Below are positions 37,352 to 48,042 of a stretch of DNA of 64,000 nucleotides, piece after piece. Each line of letters starts with the position of its first letter. Positions within the stretch are counted from its first letter, which is position 1. This DNA comes from Sinorhizobium kostiense (GTDB lineage Bacteria; Pseudomonadota; Alphaproteobacteria; Rhizobiales; Rhizobiaceae), in NCBI RefSeq assembly GCF_017874595.1, contig NZ_JAGILA010000007.1, positions 248,001-312,000 on the forward strand. The letters run 5' to 3'. The position numbers and the translations under genes are program-made. The notes beneath the pieces are model-generated. The model did not search any database. It had not been told where the DNA came from and was given only the letters and a program-made list of their open reading frames with translations.

Positions 37352-37681
37352 CTAATGCTTATAGTCGACCCTCGGCCTGTAGTGGCTGTCGTCGGCCCTT
37401 TCAAACAGCGCGTCTACCTGGGCGTGGCGAATAGGTTCGCCGCTGTCGTCGGAGGCGAGGTTCTGTTCCGAGACATAGGCAACATATTCGTTTTCATCGT
37501 TCTCGGCGAACAGGTGATAGAAGGGCTGATCCTTGCTCGGCCGGATCTCCTCTGGAATTGCGTTCCACCATTCCTCGGTGTTCGCATATTCCGGATCGAC
37601 GTCGAAGATGACGCCGCGAAACGGAAAGAACCGGTGACGAACTACCTGGCCGATTTCAAATTTCGCGTTTCTTTGTTTCAT
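37352..37681 (-). CDS. hspQ: Heat shock protein HspQ
   Basis: The 109-residue protein matches the HspQ/YccV family: KFEIGQVVRHRFFPFRGVIFDVDPEYANTEEW near the start, then PEEIRPSKDQPFYHLFAEN and YVAYVSEQNL. HspQ binds hemimethylated DNA (hence the older name hemimethylated DNA-binding protein) and acts as a specificity enhancer of Lon in enterobacteria. The start ATG at 37681 gives MKQRNAKF. It is transcribed toward the IalB-family gene terminator. Confidence 0.92.
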   Translation of the reverse strand: MKQRNAKFEIGQVVRHRFFPFRGVIFDVDPEYANTEEWWNAIPEEIRPSKDQPFYHLFAENDENEYVAYVSEQNLASDDSGEPIRHAQVDALFERADDSHYRPRVDYKH

Positions 37682-37859
37682 GACGCAACACATCCTTTCA
37701 GACCATTATCTGGGTTGTCGCATGTGGAACATCAATAGTTTCGCGAGCCCGTCGTCCGGATGCATGTCGCCCAACAGTGTGCAGCGGTGTCGGGGGTGGC
37801 GACAGGAATGAAAAACAAGGACCGGATGGCGAGCCCTCAAGCGTACACTCGTCGCATTT

Positions 37860-37890
37860 GAGAAAAGGCGGGCTCCGATCGAAACCCGCC
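37860..37890 (-). terminator. Probable terminator downstream of glnA
   Basis: On the minus strand, GGCGGG and CCCGCC (37885-37890 and 37867-37872) enclose TTTCGATCGGAG and are followed by TTTTCTC. It lies about 140 bases past the glnA stop with no gene between. Confidence 0.55.
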
Positions 37891-37985
37891 CTCTTCCGAT
37901 CTCGAACGCCGCGCGGTGCGGCCTCTCGTCGTTACAGCTCTGTGCGCCCTGAAGGACGCACAAAGGACGCCGTAACCTTTGAATC

Positions 37986-38034
37986 AACACATCGTGCCTT
38001 CCGAAAATCGGTCCGATTTCCGGGACGATGCGCT
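37986..38034. repeat. Rhizobial-type palindromic repeat at the glnA 3' end
   Basis: Outer arms CATCGT and ACGATG enclose the inner dyad CCGAAAATCGG / CCGATTTCCGG, giving a nested palindrome that runs into the glnA stop codon. A related copy is at 54365-54413. The neighbouring 37925-37975 stretch also holds a small hairpin (GTGCGCCCT / AGGACGCAC). The rest of the 37694-38032 gap shows no gene. Confidence 0.65.
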
Positions 38035-39442
38035 AGACGGAGTAGTACATGTCGAATTCGACCGGATGCGGGGTCATCTCGAAGCGCATGACTTCCTGCA
38101 TCTTGAGCTCGATGAACGAGTCGATCTGGTCGTCATCGAAGACGCCGCCGGCCGTCAGGAACTTGCGGTCCCTGTCGAGGCTTTCAAGAGCCTCGCGCAG
38201 GCTGCCGCAGACGGTCGGGATTTTCTTCAGCTCCTTCGGCGGCAGGTCATAGAGGTCCTTGTCCATCGCCTTGCCGGGATGGATCTTGTTCTTGATGCCG
38301 TCGAGACCGGCCATCAGCATGGCCGCGAAGGCAAGGTAGGCGTTCGCGCTCGGGTCGGGGAACCGGATCTCGACGCGCTTTGCCTTGGGGTTGCTGCCGA
38401 ACGGAATGCGGCAGGAGGCAGAGCGGTTGCGGGCGGAATAGGCGAGCAGGACGGGTGCTTCATAACCCGGGACGAGGCGCTTGTAGGAGTTCGTCGACGG
38501 GTTGGTGAAGGCGTTGATCGCCTTGGCATGCTTGATGATGCCGCCGATGAAGTAGAGGCACGTTTCCGAAAGCCCGGCATATTCGTCGCCCGCGAAGGTC
38601 GGCCTGCCGTCCTTCCAGATCGACATGTGCACGTGCATGCCCGAACCGTTGTCGCCGAAAACCGGCTTCGGCATGAAGGTCGCGGTTTTACCGTAGGCGT
38701 TGGCGACCTGATGCACCACATATTTGTAGATCTGCATCTTGTCGGCGTTGCGGACGAGCGTGTCGAACTTGACGCCGAGTTCGTGCTGGGCGGCGGCCAC
38801 CTCGTGGTGGTGCTTTTCCACGGTGACGCCCATTTCCGTGAGCACCGTCAGCATTTCCGAACGCATGTCCTGGACGCTGTCGACCGGCGGAACCGGGAAG
38901 TAACCGCCCTTGATGCGCGGACGGTGGCCGAGGTTGCCGGTCTCGTAGTCCGTGTCGTCGTTGGAGGGCAGTTCGGAGCTGTCGAGCTTGAAGCCGGTAT
39001 TGTAGGGATCGGCCTTGTACTTGACGTCGTCGAAGACGAAGAATTCGGCTTCCGGACCGACGAAGATGGTGTCTCCGACGCCGGAGGCCTTGAGATAGGC
39101 TTCGGCCTTCTTCGCCGTGCCACGCGGGTCGCGGTTATAGGCCTCACCAGAAACCGGATCGAGAATGTCGCAGATGATGACCATGGTGGACTGCGCGAAG
39201 AACGGGTCCATGTGAGCCGTTTCCGGGTCGGGCATGAGCACCATGTCGGACTCGTTGATGGCCTTCCAGCCGGCGATCGAGGAACCATCGAACATGACGC
39301 CGTCGGCGAACATGTCCTCATCGACGCCGACGACATCCATCGTCACGTGCTGCAGCTTGCCTTTGGGGTCCGTAAAGCGCAGGTCGACGAATTTAACGTC
39401 ATTTTCCTTGATCTGCTTCAGAACTTCGCTCGCAGTCGTCAT
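38033..39442 (-). CDS. glnA: Glutamine synthetase type I
   Basis: The 469-residue protein has the length of GS-I beta. It has [17 protein letters not shown] (the 50s-loop/ATP region), the substrate and metal block [26 protein letters not shown], and the adenylylation site K-D-L-Y-D-L-P-P with Tyr398. It makes glutamine from glutamate and ammonia and should be controlled by adenylylation. It follows glnB with a 94-base spacer and shares its sigma-54 promoter, the usual glnBA operon of rhizobia. The ATG at 39442 gives [15 protein letters not shown], the family's standard start. Confidence 0.98.
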   Translation of the reverse strand: MTTASEVLKQIKENDVKFVDLRFTDPKGKLQHVTMDVVGVDEDMFADGVMFDGSSIAGWKAINESDMVLMPDPETAHMDPFFAQSTMVIICDILDPVSGEAYNRDPRGTAKKAEAYLKASGVGDTIFVGPEAEFFVFDDVKYKADPYNTGFKLDSSELPSNDDTDYETGNLGHRPRIKGGYFPVPPVDSVQDMRSEMLTVLTEMGVTVEKHHHEVAAAQHELGVKFDTLVRNADKMQIYKYVVHQVANAYGKTATFMPKPVFGDNGSGMHVHMSIWKDGRPTFAGDEYAGLSETCLYFIGGIIKHAKAINAFTNPSTNSYKRLVPGYEAPVLLAYSARNRSASCRIPFGSNPKAKRVEIRFPDPSANAYLAFAAMLMAGLDGIKNKIHPGKAMDKDLYDLPPKELKKIPTVCGSLREALESLDRDRKFLTAGGVFDDDQIDSFIELKMQEVMRFEMTPHPVEFDMYYSV

Positions 39443-39536
39443 TTCTGTATTTCCCCGTGTGAGATGAACCGAGATTTGGCAAATCGGGGCCGGACGGCCC
39501 CAAAATGAGGTGAGGGTGACCAGGCAGGAAACGTGA

Positions 39537-40100
<564 letters not shown>

Positions 40101-40142
40101 TCAGGCGCAAAGCTCGTTATTTGAGCAACAATAATATGCAAA

Positions 40143-40159
40143 TGCACAAACAATGTGCA
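40143..40159. promoter_or_regulatory. NtrC-type enhancer dyad
   Basis: TGCACAAACAATGTGCA is a perfect TGCAC-N7-GTGCA dyad, the NtrC site layout. It lies about 190 bases upstream of the glnBA sigma-54 promoter and 58 bases before the divergent nnrE/D start, so it could serve either side. Confidence 0.65.
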
Positions 40160-40216
40160 TTCCTATCGACGATCTATGCCCTTGTCTTGCGGGCTTCGCC
40201 GCGCTTAGATCGTGCC

Positions 40217-41716
40217 ATGCCCAACGCACTTCACGACATGCGGAACCTGTTGGTCACGCCGCCCGAGATGCAGGCGGTCGACAAGGATGCGGCCGGCTCC
40301 GGGATCGACAGCTTCTCGCTCATGCGCTCGGCGGGCATGGCCGTATCCGCCGCCGCCTTGCGGCTCTTTCCATCGGCCGCGCGCTTCGTCGTGTTTTGTG
40401 GGCCCGGCAACAATGGCGGTGACGGCTATGTCGCGGCAGCGGCGCTGACGGCGAGCGGCGCGAACGTCGCCCTTTACGCACTCGGCGACACGGGCAAGCT
40501 GAAGGGAGATGCGGCGCGCGCCCATGCCGCCTACGGGCGCGAGGCCATTTCGATCGAACTCTACGAGCCGCAATCTCAAGATGTCATCATCGATGCGCTG
40601 TTCGGGGCCGGGCTTGCCCGCGAACTGCCCGACCAGGCACAGGAGATCGTTGGAAGGGTCGATCAAGCAGGCTTGCCGGTTGTCGCCGTCGACCTGCCCT
40701 CCGGCATCGACGGGCGCACCGGCGAGATACGCGGCGCGAGCTTCACCGCGGTGCATACCGTGACCTTCATGGCCGCGAAGCCCGGCCACGTGCTGATGCC
40801 CGGCCGCGGCCGCTGTGGCACGCTCGAAGTGTTCGACATCGGTATTCCGGCGCGGTTGGTGGCGGCACGCGCTGGCGGCCTCGGCATCAATGTGCCGGCA
40901 GTATGGCGGCAATGCGCTGCCGGTCTCGATCCGGCAACGCACAAGTTCAAGCGCGGCCATCTGGCCGTCTTTTCAGGAGGACCGACCTCGACGGGCGCGG
41001 CGCGCCTGTCTGCCGCGGCGGGCCTCAGGGCCGGGGCGGGGCTGGTCACGCTTGCCTCGCCGACGGAGGCGATCCCGGTCAACGCCGCGCACCTGACGGC
41101 GGTCATGCTGAAGGAGATAGGCAACGCCGCCGATCTTGCCGAGTGGCTGAAGGACAGCCGCCTCAATGCTTTCGTGCTCGGCCCCGGCTTCGGCATTGGC
41201 GAGAAGGCGAGGGACTTTGCCCTTATGCTTTGCGAGCGGGCACTGGTTCTGGATGCCGACGGCCTGACCTCCTTCAAGGAGCGGAGGTCGGAACTTTTCG
41301 ACCGAATTGCAGCAAGCGGCGGGCAAGTGGTCATGACGCCGCATGAAGGCGAGTTTCAGCGCCTCTTCCCCGAGATTGCAGCAGATGGCAAGCTCTCCAA
41401 GATCGAAAAAGCGCAGGCTGCGGCGAAGCTCAGCCATGCGGTGATCCTGTCCAAGGGACCGGATACCGTCATTGCGGCGCCTTCCGGCCGCGCGGTCGTC
41501 AATGTGAATGCGCCGCCCTGGCTCGCCACCGCCGGATCGGGCGATGTGCTCGCCGGCATCATCGGCGCTCATCTCGCCCAGGGAATGCCGGCCTTCGAGG
41601 CTGCCGCCGCCGCGGCCTGGCGCCATGGTGAGGCGGGCAGGCGGACCGGGCGCAGCGCCACGGCCGAAATGCTCGTGGAGAACATAGCACCGCTGCCGGA
41701 AGAGAGTGCTTCCTGA
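40217..41716 (+). CDS. nnrD: Bifunctional NAD(P)H-hydrate epimerase / ADP-dependent NAD(P)H-hydrate dehydratase
   Basis: The 499-residue fusion has an N-terminal YjeF_N epimerase (NnrE) with FCGPGNNGGDGYVAA, and a C-terminal YjeF_C ADP-dependent dehydratase (NnrD) with GHLAVFSGGPTSTGAARLSAAAGLRAGAG and the signature ATAGSGDVLAGIIGAHLAQG. It repairs NAD(P)HX, a damaged redox cofactor. The ATG at 40217 is chosen because it begins MPNALHDMRNLLVTPPEM; upstream codons run through the NtrC-type dyad. The symbol covers the dehydratase half; nnrE would cover the epimerase half. Divergent from glnB. Confidence 0.92.
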   Translation: MPNALHDMRNLLVTPPEMQAVDKDAAGSGIDSFSLMRSAGMAVSAAALRLFPSAARFVVFCGPGNNGGDGYVAAAALTASGANVALYALGDTGKLKGDAARAHAAYGREAISIELYEPQSQDVIIDALFGAGLARELPDQAQEIVGRVDQAGLPVVAVDLPSGIDGRTGEIRGASFTAVHTVTFMAAKPGHVLMPGRGRCGTLEVFDIGIPARLVAARAGGLGINVPAVWRQCAAGLDPATHKFKRGHLAVFSGGPTSTGAARLSAAAGLRAGAGLVTLASPTEAIPVNAAHLTAVMLKEIGNAADLAEWLKDSRLNAFVLGPGFGIGEKARDFALMLCERALVLDADGLTSFKERRSELFDRIAASGGQVVMTPHEGEFQRLFPEIAADGKLSKIEKAQAAAKLSHAVILSKGPDTVIAAPSGRAVVNVNAPPWLATAGSGDVLAGIIGAHLAQGMPAFEAAAAAAWRHGEAGRRTGRSATAEMLVENIAPLPEESAS

Positions 41717-41718
41717 GG

Positions 41719-42216
41719 TCAGCCGCGCGTGTCCTTGGCGATCGGTTCCTGGTAGGTGAAACCCATGTCCCAGGGGAAGTAGATCCAGGTGTCCTGGCTC
41801 ACCTCGGTCACGAAGGTGTCAACCAGCGGACGCCCCTTGGGCTTGGCGTAGACGGCAGCGAAATGCGCTTTCGGCAGCATGGCGCGCACTTCCGCCGCGG
41901 TCTTGCCGGTGTCGGTCAGGTCGTCGATGACCAGAACGCCTTCGCCGCCGTCACGGGCGACCTCCGCCGAGATCCCCTTCAGCATCCTCATCTGCCCTTG
42001 GGTGTCATAGTCGTGATAGGAGGCGATACAGACGGTCTCGATCATGCGGATGTTGAGTTCGCGGCTGATGATCGCCGCCGGAACAAGCCCGCCGCGGGTG
42101 ATGCAGACCATTGCGCGCCACTCCTGTCCGTTATCGGCGAGCCGCCAGGCGAGCGCACGCGCATCGCGATGAAACTGATCCCAGGATACGGGAAAGGCCT
42201 TTTCGGGAAGGGACAT
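41719..42216 (-). CDS. gpt: Xanthine phosphoribosyltransferase
   Basis: The 165-residue protein has the Gpt size and layout: [16 protein letters not shown] near the N-terminus, [17 protein letters not shown], and the PRPP-binding motif [15 protein letters not shown]. It salvages xanthine and guanine. [15 protein letters not shown] is the standard rhizobial start, and the ATG at 42216 is preferred over a longer frame. It is convergent with nnrE/D, and the two stops are only two bases apart. Confidence 0.93.
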   Translation of the reverse strand: MSLPEKAFPVSWDQFHRDARALAWRLADNGQEWRAMVCITRGGLVPAAIISRELNIRMIETVCIASYHDYDTQGQMRMLKGISAEVARDGGEGVLVIDDLTDTGKTAAEVRAMLPKAHFAAVYAKPKGRPLVDTFVTEVSQDTWIYFPWDMGFTYQEPIAKDTRG

Positions 42217-42548
42217 GGGGGCGGACTCCGCGATCTTGTCGAACTGGAACGAAAAGGCGCCGCAGCGGAGCAAACGATCAGCATCGACACCTCGTGATTT
42301 GCAGCATGCAATACTGGCAACGACGGCTGCCGCGCAAGGCCTGTATGCGCGCCCTTTGCGGACAGCGCGGTTCCGTACGCGCACCGTCCAGATGTGGAGC
42401 CTGGCGGCGGCCCACGCTAAAATGGCGCTTCAATATGTCAGCAGATGAGATTTCGGGTGGTGGCCGGCCGTTGCCGCCCGGCAAGCTGTTCAAAAGATGG
42501 AGTCGGTGACGCCTAGTTCGGATCGTCTCAAGACAGGAGACCAGGCAG

Positions 42549-43229
42549 ATGCGCATCAATGAAGACCTGACGAAACCGGTGATCGTCCATTCGGCTAAGC
42601 TCGACTGGATGCCGAGCCCCGCAGCGGGAGTGGATCGCCGGATGCTCTACCGCGTCGGCGATGAGGTCGCGCGTGCGACGTCAATCGTGCGCTATGCGCC
42701 CGGAAGCGCGTTCCCACGGCATGTCCATGCGGGCGGTGAGGAAATTCTCGTGCTTGACGGCACGTTCCAGGACGAGCACGGCGACTATCCGGCCGGTAGC
42801 TATTTCCGCAACCCGCCCGGCACATCGCATGTGCCGGCGTCGAAAGAAGGCTGCACGATCTTCGTGCGACTCTGGCAGTATCGCGAAGGTGACGACACGC
42901 AAATCGTCCGCCTGCCTGGTGAGGGCGAGGCAGCGCCACTGCGCGCGGGGGCCGAGGCAGCCCGCGTCCTTTTCGACGATGGGAAGGAACGCGTTTCGAT
43001 CGAAGACTGGCGACCGGGTTCGGCGGTCACGGTTGGTAATCACCGCGGCCTCGAATTCCTCGTGCTTACCGGCGGCCTTACGATGCAGGGCGAGCGACTG
43101 GGACCGCAGAGTTGGGGTCGGTTGCCCGCAGGCGAACGGCTCGAGGCGGCCGTGGGTTCCGACGGAGCGCAGATCTGGATCAAGGACGCGCCGCTCCAGC
43201 ACCCCGATGTATTGCCAATGCCGGCCTGA
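42549..43229 (+). CDS. ChrR-like cupin domain protein
   Basis: The 226-residue protein contains two cupin cores. The first has the metal-binding pattern P-R-H-V-H-A-G-G-E-E-I-L-V-L (His, His, Glu) and PPGTSHVP; the second (EFLVLTGGLTMQGE, then WGRLPAGERLE) is degenerate. This resembles the cupin of ChrR-type anti-sigma factors, but the N-terminal zinc-binding anti-sigma domain is absent. No ECF sigma gene is adjacent. The GST gene follows on the same strand. Function uncertain. Confidence 0.8.
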   Translation: MRINEDLTKPVIVHSAKLDWMPSPAAGVDRRMLYRVGDEVARATSIVRYAPGSAFPRHVHAGGEEILVLDGTFQDEHGDYPAGSYFRNPPGTSHVPASKEGCTIFVRLWQYREGDDTQIVRLPGEGEAAPLRAGAEAARVLFDDGKERVSIEDWRPGSAVTVGNHRGLEFLVLTGGLTMQGERLGPQSWGRLPAGERLEAAVGSDGAQIWIKDAPLQHPDVLPMPA

Positions 43230-43472
43230 AGGAGCGCCATGCCATGGCCCCGCTCTAGTGGCTATCTCGACCGGGCTGCGGTCCCCGCAGCACGACGAAG
43301 GCTGGGGCAGTGAACGCGTTCTTGGGATTCGGTGTACCTGCTTGTCGGCAGATCCTCCGCTCATTCGTCCTCTAGATGCAAAACGCGGAAAATTGAAAGA
43401 GATGATGGCAAAGATCAATGCAACCGACCAGGTCACGCTGAACAGCATCGTCCGATCACCGGGAGCCGTCCA

Positions 43473-44123
43473 ATGACCCCCACCATTACCGCCTTTGAAC
43501 GGTCGCCCGATCGCGGCAAGGGTCTGGCGCGTGACATGCGCGTCCGCTGGGCGCTAGAAGAAGTGGGTCAGCCTTACCACGTCCGCCTCCTCACGTTCAA
43601 AGCCATGAAGGAACCCGCGCATCTCGCGCTTCATCCTTTCGGGCAGATTCCGACCTACGAAGAGGGCGACCTCGCCCTGTTCGAGTCGGGGGCGATCGTT
43701 TTCCATATCGCGGAGCGACACGCGGGCCTGCTGCCAGACGACGCCAATGCCCGGGCGCGCTCGATTGCCTGGATGTTTGCCGCGCTCAACACGGTGGAGC
43801 CGCCGATCTTCGACCGCGCCCTCGCAAGCATCTTCGAGCGCGACGAGCCTTGGTACGAGCAGCGCTTGCGTGCCCTCGAGGACAGCATCCGGCAACGGCT
43901 GGAACAACTTTCCGGTCGCCTCGGCGACGCCGACTGGCTCGATGGCGCGTTCAGCGCCGGTGACCTGCTGATGGTGTCGGTGCTGCTCCGGTTGAAAGGA
44001 TCGGGTTTGCTGGACGAGTATCCAAACCTCTCCGCTTATGTTGCCCGCGGCGAAGCACGGCCTGCATACAAGCGTGCTTTCGACGCTCAGTTGGCGGTTT
44101 TCATCGCCGCTTCGACCGGCTGA
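43473..44123 (+). CDS. Glutathione S-transferase family protein
   Basis: The 216-residue protein has the N-terminal thioredoxin-like domain (FERSPDRGKGLARDMRVRWALEEVGQPYHVRLL, then HPFGQIPTYEEGDLALFESGAIV with the glutathione-binding E-S pair) and an all-helical C-terminal domain. Serine or tyrosine at the usual catalytic position is not obvious. The ATG at 43473 starts MTPTITAF; the frame is open upstream, but without a family-like sequence. Conjugation or stress function is inferred. Confidence 0.87.
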   Translation: MTPTITAFERSPDRGKGLARDMRVRWALEEVGQPYHVRLLTFKAMKEPAHLALHPFGQIPTYEEGDLALFESGAIVFHIAERHAGLLPDDANARARSIAWMFAALNTVEPPIFDRALASIFERDEPWYEQRLRALEDSIRQRLEQLSGRLGDADWLDGAFSAGDLLMVSVLLRLKGSGLLDEYPNLSAYVARGEARPAYKRAFDAQLAVFIAASTG

Positions 44124-44175
44124 GAAAGGTCGGCACCTGGCTCGTTCGAGCCATCCATTGTCTACGTCGGGGCAT

Positions 44176-44652
44176 TCAGCCTTTCCAGTTGGAGCCGCCC
44201 TTCAGTTCCGTCGGTTCCTGCTTCTCCTCGCGGACCTCGTCTGGAAAACTGTCGGCAATGAAGAGTACGGCCGCTGTGACGATGCCGACGACGAGCCCCA
44301 ATCCCCAATAGGAGGTGCCGATCGCAAGGCCAAGCGCGCCGGTGATCCAGACCGCTGCCGCTGCCTTGATCCCCCTGACGTCGAAGCCACTCCTGAAGAT
44401 AACGGCGCCGCCGAGGAAGCCGATGCCGGAAAGGAACCCCTGAAGCGTGCGACTGAGCGAACTCGGATCAGTCTCAGCGATATGGCGGCCGAGCAGCATA
44501 TAGGTCGTTGACCCGATCGCGATCAGCACCATCCCAGCGATTCCGATCGCCTTGTGATGCACACGGCGCTCGAAGCCAATAGCCGCGCCGAGCACGCCGG
44601 CGGCACATAGCCTGAGCAGGATCTCGAGCGCTTCCGCCGGAAGTTCGGTCAT
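44176..44652 (-). CDS. MgtC/SapB family membrane protein
   Basis: The 158-residue protein has four to five hydrophobic segments and the MgtC blocks LGAAIGFERRVHHKAIGIAGMVLIAIGSTTYML and GFLSGIGFLGGAVIFRSGFDVRGIKAAAAVW. MgtC proteins help growth at low Mg2+ and modulate the F-type ATPase in pathogens; the role in free-living bacteria is less clear. It lies 13 bases after the DUF1622 gene on the same strand, so the two form an operon. Confidence 0.88.
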   Translation of the reverse strand: MTELPAEALEILLRLCAAGVLGAAIGFERRVHHKAIGIAGMVLIAIGSTTYMLLGRHIAETDPSSLSRTLQGFLSGIGFLGGAVIFRSGFDVRGIKAAAAVWITGALGLAIGTSYWGLGLVVGIVTAAVLFIADSFPDEVREEKQEPTELKGGSNWKG

Positions 44653-44665
44653 GCGCGCACCCCTT

Positions 44666-45019
44666 TCATCCTTGCTTCCCGCCGCCCTGCCATGGCCAGC
44701 GACCCTCAATCTCAACGGTGAGGGAGACGCTGAGAAAGGTCCGGATCAGGACGATCAATGCGAGGACCAGGACATTCTCAAGCGTCGGCTCCACGGCGAC
44801 GGTACCGACGATGTCGGCGGCCACGAGAAGCTCGAGGCCAAGCAGTATCGCCCGTCCCAGCCGCCGGCGGAAGTGGTAATAGGCCTCCGTTTCGCCGGTG
44901 TTGCGCAGCGTGTCGAGCGAACTGACGAGCGCAAACAGCGCACCAACGACGATGACCGCGACCCCTGCCACCTCCAGGGCAGTGGCAATTTCCTGCAGTA
45001 CGGGATCCAGCCGCTCCAT
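44666..45019 (-). CDS. DUF1622 family membrane protein
   Basis: About 117 residues from the ATG at 45019 (119 from 45025), with three hydrophobic segments and the DUF1622 sequence FRRRLGRAILLGLELLVAADIV, followed by a short basic tail. GGGAG lies about nine bases before the 45019 ATG, which favours that start. It precedes mgtC in an operon. Function unknown. Confidence 0.8.
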   Translation of the reverse strand: MERLDPVLQEIATALEVAGVAVIVVGALFALVSSLDTLRNTGETEAYYHFRRRLGRAILLGLELLVAADIVGTVAVEPTLENVLVLALIVLIRTFLSVSLTVEIEGRWPWQGGGKQG

Positions 45020-45263
45020 TGTCATCAGCTCCCGGGCAAGATGTTTCTTCACGCAAGCGGCGCCCGGCCGCATCAATCCGGATATGCCGCTTCCCTGTCA
45101 AAATGGTACACGAAGGCCGGGGTTCCGGGGTCGAGAACGATTTAAGGAGACATGCAGTCCGCACATCGTCGAAGTTCTGCTACTACGGGAGATGCGAGAT
45201 GTAGTTGAGCGGCTCGTGTGAAACCAGCATCCGTCTCGGTTACCAAGCGTCAGATCGCCACCA

Positions 45264-46340
45264 CTATCGCCGATAGATCAGCCAATTGCGGCCGGCATCC
45301 TTGCGCATGCCTTCCTCGAATACGACGGTCCTGTTGCGGCCGGAATTCTTGGCCGAGTAGAGAGCAATGTCAGCCTTGTTGTAGAGATCGACCGGGTCGT
45401 CTGCGGCCGTTGCCATGCAGACGCCAACGGACAGGGTGACCGCGCCGTAATTGACCCCGGTCTTGGTGTTCTTGAAGGGCGCGCTTGCCAGAACGGTGCG
45501 GATCCGATCCGCCGCTTGAAGGCATTCTTCCTGCGTGCTGTCGCGAAGGATGATGGCAAATTCCTCGCCGCCGGTGCGTGCTATGAAGGCATCCCGGCGG
45601 AGATTTGCACGGATGACGTTACCGACGGTGGCAAGAATCTTGTCGCCGACGGGATGGCCGAAACTGTCGTTGATTTTCTTGAAATGATCGATGTCGGCCA
45701 GCAGCAAGCCGGTGAAGTTGCGCGGATGCTCGGTGTTGTAGAGCGCGGCTAGACTCTCGTCGAAGGCGCGGCGATTGGCAAGCCGCGTCAGCGAATCGGT
45801 GTTGGCGATGCGCTTGTACTCGTCGAGCTCCTGGCGGATGGCCTCCATCTCGACCGATTTCTGGACAACGGTCTGAACCCGTTCCTTGCCCTGGTTCATG
45901 GTGTCCGCGGTCGCTTCGCTCAGTATGCCGATCGCATGCCGCAAGATATCGGCACTAGCCGCGCTCTTGTTCGCGATGTTGAGATAGGCGTCGTCGAGCA
46001 CATTGTTGTAGCGTTCGAGAGCGAATTGTTCGTCCTTCAGAAGGTTGAGAAGCTCGGAGAGCTTGGCGGCGAGCGTGCTGTGGGCGCGCTCGATACCGCG
46101 TGAATGGTGGATATGACTGAAATGGCGGGCGCCGATCTCGTCGAGCTCGCCCTGTGTTGCGCGGCTTCCGAGCGCCGCCAGTTCCTTTGAAAGCTGCGGG
46201 TTCGAGCCGAGATAGGCCTCGTAATAAAGCTCGTAATTGCGCGGTATTGGCGCGACGCCCATCATTCGCATCGCGTGGGTGATTTGCGCAGCAATATCGG
46301 GCGTCGGCGTCCTGTTCGAGGTTGCCGTCTGCATCTGCAA
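45264..46340 (-). CDS. Diguanylate cyclase (GGDEF domain protein)
   Basis: The 358-residue protein has an N-terminal helical region (about 1-180, possible coiled coil AAKLSELLNLLKDEQFALERYNN) without membrane segments, then a GGDEF domain with DSLTRLANRRAFDE and RTGGEEFAIIL, where the active-site loop is GGEEF (257-261). The inhibitory I-site RxxD is not preserved: the matching residues read LRRD, so product inhibition may be weak. It makes cyclic-di-GMP in the cytoplasm. The start may be Met1 or Met3. Confidence 0.92.
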   Translation of the reverse strand: MQMQTATSNRTPTPDIAAQITHAMRMMGVAPIPRNYELYYEAYLGSNPQLSKELAALGSRATQGELDEIGARHFSHIHHSRGIERAHSTLAAKLSELLNLLKDEQFALERYNNVLDDAYLNIANKSAASADILRHAIGILSEATADTMNQGKERVQTVVQKSVEMEAIRQELDEYKRIANTDSLTRLANRRAFDESLAALYNTEHPRNFTGLLLADIDHFKKINDSFGHPVGDKILATVGNVIRANLRRDAFIARTGGEEFAIILRDSTQEECLQAADRIRTVLASAPFKNTKTGVNYGAVTLSVGVCMATAADDPVDLYNKADIALYSAKNSGRNRTVVFEEGMRKDAGRNWLIYRR

Positions 46341-46536
46341 GCCCCCTTAAATTAATGGGTTCTAATGCTTGCTATTTCTTAGGGTCAAAAGATTTGCGGA
46401 GTCTTAACAAATACCTGTTTGCACAAATAGAAATTGAGTAAATTCGCTCACTCATGACTCCGGTAGAGCAAAGCGCGGGCAGAAAAATGAGAGGTGACCG
46501 CGGCGCCACAAAGCTGCCGCGGCCATTCAATTTCGA

Positions 46537-47928
46537 TCACGCCGGACTGATCATCGTTTCGGGGCGGACGATCGCATCGAACTCTTCGTTCGTCACGTAA
46601 CCGCCGCCAACGGCCTCTTCGCGTAGCGTCGTGCCGTTCTTGTGCGCCGTCTTGGCGATCTTGGCGGCGTTGTCGTAGCCGATCTTTGGTGCGAGCGCGG
46701 TCACGAGCATCAGCGAGCGGTCGAGTGCCGCCTTGATGTTGTCCTCGCGCGCTTCGATGCCGACGACGCAATTGTCGGTGAAGGAGATGGCCGCGTCAGA
46801 AAGCAGCTGTACCGACTGGAGGAAATTGTAGGCCATCAGCGGATTATAGACGTTGAGCTCGAAATGGCCTTGGCTGCCCGCAAAGGTAAGCGAAGCATGA
46901 TTGCCGAAGACCTGGACGCAGACCTGCGTCAGCGCCTCGCACTGCGTCGGGTTGACCTTGCCGGGCATGATCGACGAGCCGGGCTCGTTCTCAGGGAGCG
47001 CCAGTTCGCCGAGGCCGGAGCGGGGTCCGGAGCCAAGGAAGCGGATGTCGTTGGCGATCTTGAAGAGTGCGGCGGCGGTCGCGTTGATTGCGCCGTGGCT
47101 GAAGACCATCGAATCATGCGCCGCGAGCGCCTCGAACTTGTTCGGCGCGGAAGTGAAGGCGATGCCGGTGATCGCGGCGATCTCCTCCGCCACCTTCTCG
47201 GCAAAGCCGATCGGCGCGTTGAGGCCGGTGCCGACGGCGGTACCGCCCTGGGCAAGTTCGCAAAGGCCGGGCAGCGTCATCTCGATCCGCTTGATCGAAG
47301 AGGCTACCTGCGCCGCGTAACCGGAGAATTCCTGGCCGAGGGTGAGCGGCGTTGCGTCCTGTGTGTGGGTGCGGCCGATCTTGATGATGTGGTCGAAGGC
47401 CTTGACCTTCTCCTGAAGGGCCTTGTGCAGATGCTTCAGCGCCGGAAGAAGGTCGTGGATCACCCGCTCGGCGCAGGCTATGTGCATCGCCGTCGGATAG
47501 GTGTCGTTCGACGACTGGCTCATATTGACATGGTCGTTCGGGTGCACCGGCTTCTTCGAGCCGACGACCCCACCGAGCAGCTCGATTGCCCGGTTCGAGA
47601 TGACTTCGTTGGCGTTCATGTTGGACTGGGTGCCGGAACCGGTCTGCCAAACGACGAGCGGGAAGTGGTCGTCGAGCTTGCCGTCGATCACCTCCTGCGC
47701 CGCCTTGACGATGGCTTCGCCGAGCGCGGGGTCGAGCCGGCCGAGCGCCATGTTGGCGCGGGCGGCGGCCTGCTTGACGATGCCAAGCGCGCGGACGATC
47801 GCCAGCGGCTGCTTTTCCCAGCCGATCTTGAAGTTGCCGAGGGAGCGCTGGGCCTGGGCACCCCAGTAGCGGTCGCTCGCCACTTCGATGGGACCGAACG
47901 TATCTGATTCCGTGCGCGTGGATGTCAT
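46537..47928 (-). CDS. fumC: Class II fumarate hydratase
   Basis: The 463-residue protein matches the iron-independent fumarases. It has [37 protein letters not shown], a [16 protein letters not shown] catalytic segment and the lyase signature [11 protein letters not shown]. It interconverts fumarate and malate in the TCA cycle. The ATG at 47928 gives [16 protein letters not shown], the standard start. A GC-rich dyad (CCGCGGC / GCCGCGG at 46498-46522) lies just after the gene but lacks an adjoining T-run. Confidence 0.97.
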   Translation of the reverse strand: MTSTRTESDTFGPIEVASDRYWGAQAQRSLGNFKIGWEKQPLAIVRALGIVKQAAARANMALGRLDPALGEAIVKAAQEVIDGKLDDHFPLVVWQTGSGTQSNMNANEVISNRAIELLGGVVGSKKPVHPNDHVNMSQSSNDTYPTAMHIACAERVIHDLLPALKHLHKALQEKVKAFDHIIKIGRTHTQDATPLTLGQEFSGYAAQVASSIKRIEMTLPGLCELAQGGTAVGTGLNAPIGFAEKVAEEIAAITGIAFTSAPNKFEALAAHDSMVFSHGAINATAAALFKIANDIRFLGSGPRSGLGELALPENEPGSSIMPGKVNPTQCEALTQVCVQVFGNHASLTFAGSQGHFELNVYNPLMAYNFLQSVQLLSDAAISFTDNCVVGIEAREDNIKAALDRSLMLVTALAPKIGYDNAAKIAKTAHKNGTTLREEAVGGGYVTNEEFDAIVRPETMISPA

Positions 47929-48042
47929 CGTGATACCTGCCTTCGTCATGCGGTTCATGAAGCCGAGGCGAGGAGTCGGTCGCCCACCCCGGTACCGCGC
48001 ATCTCTCTGCCCCGGCAGTGGCGCCTTGTAAAGGGGTCGCAA

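Noticed and set aside
43402..43476. Short frame MMAKINATDQVTLNSIVRSPG overlapping the GST start (ATGA)
   Set aside because: The overlap suggests a leader peptide, but there is no strong ribosome-binding site and no family evidence.
46498..46522. GC-rich dyad after fumC
   Set aside because: CCGCGGC / GCCGCGG could be a terminator, but no T-run adjoins it on the minus strand.
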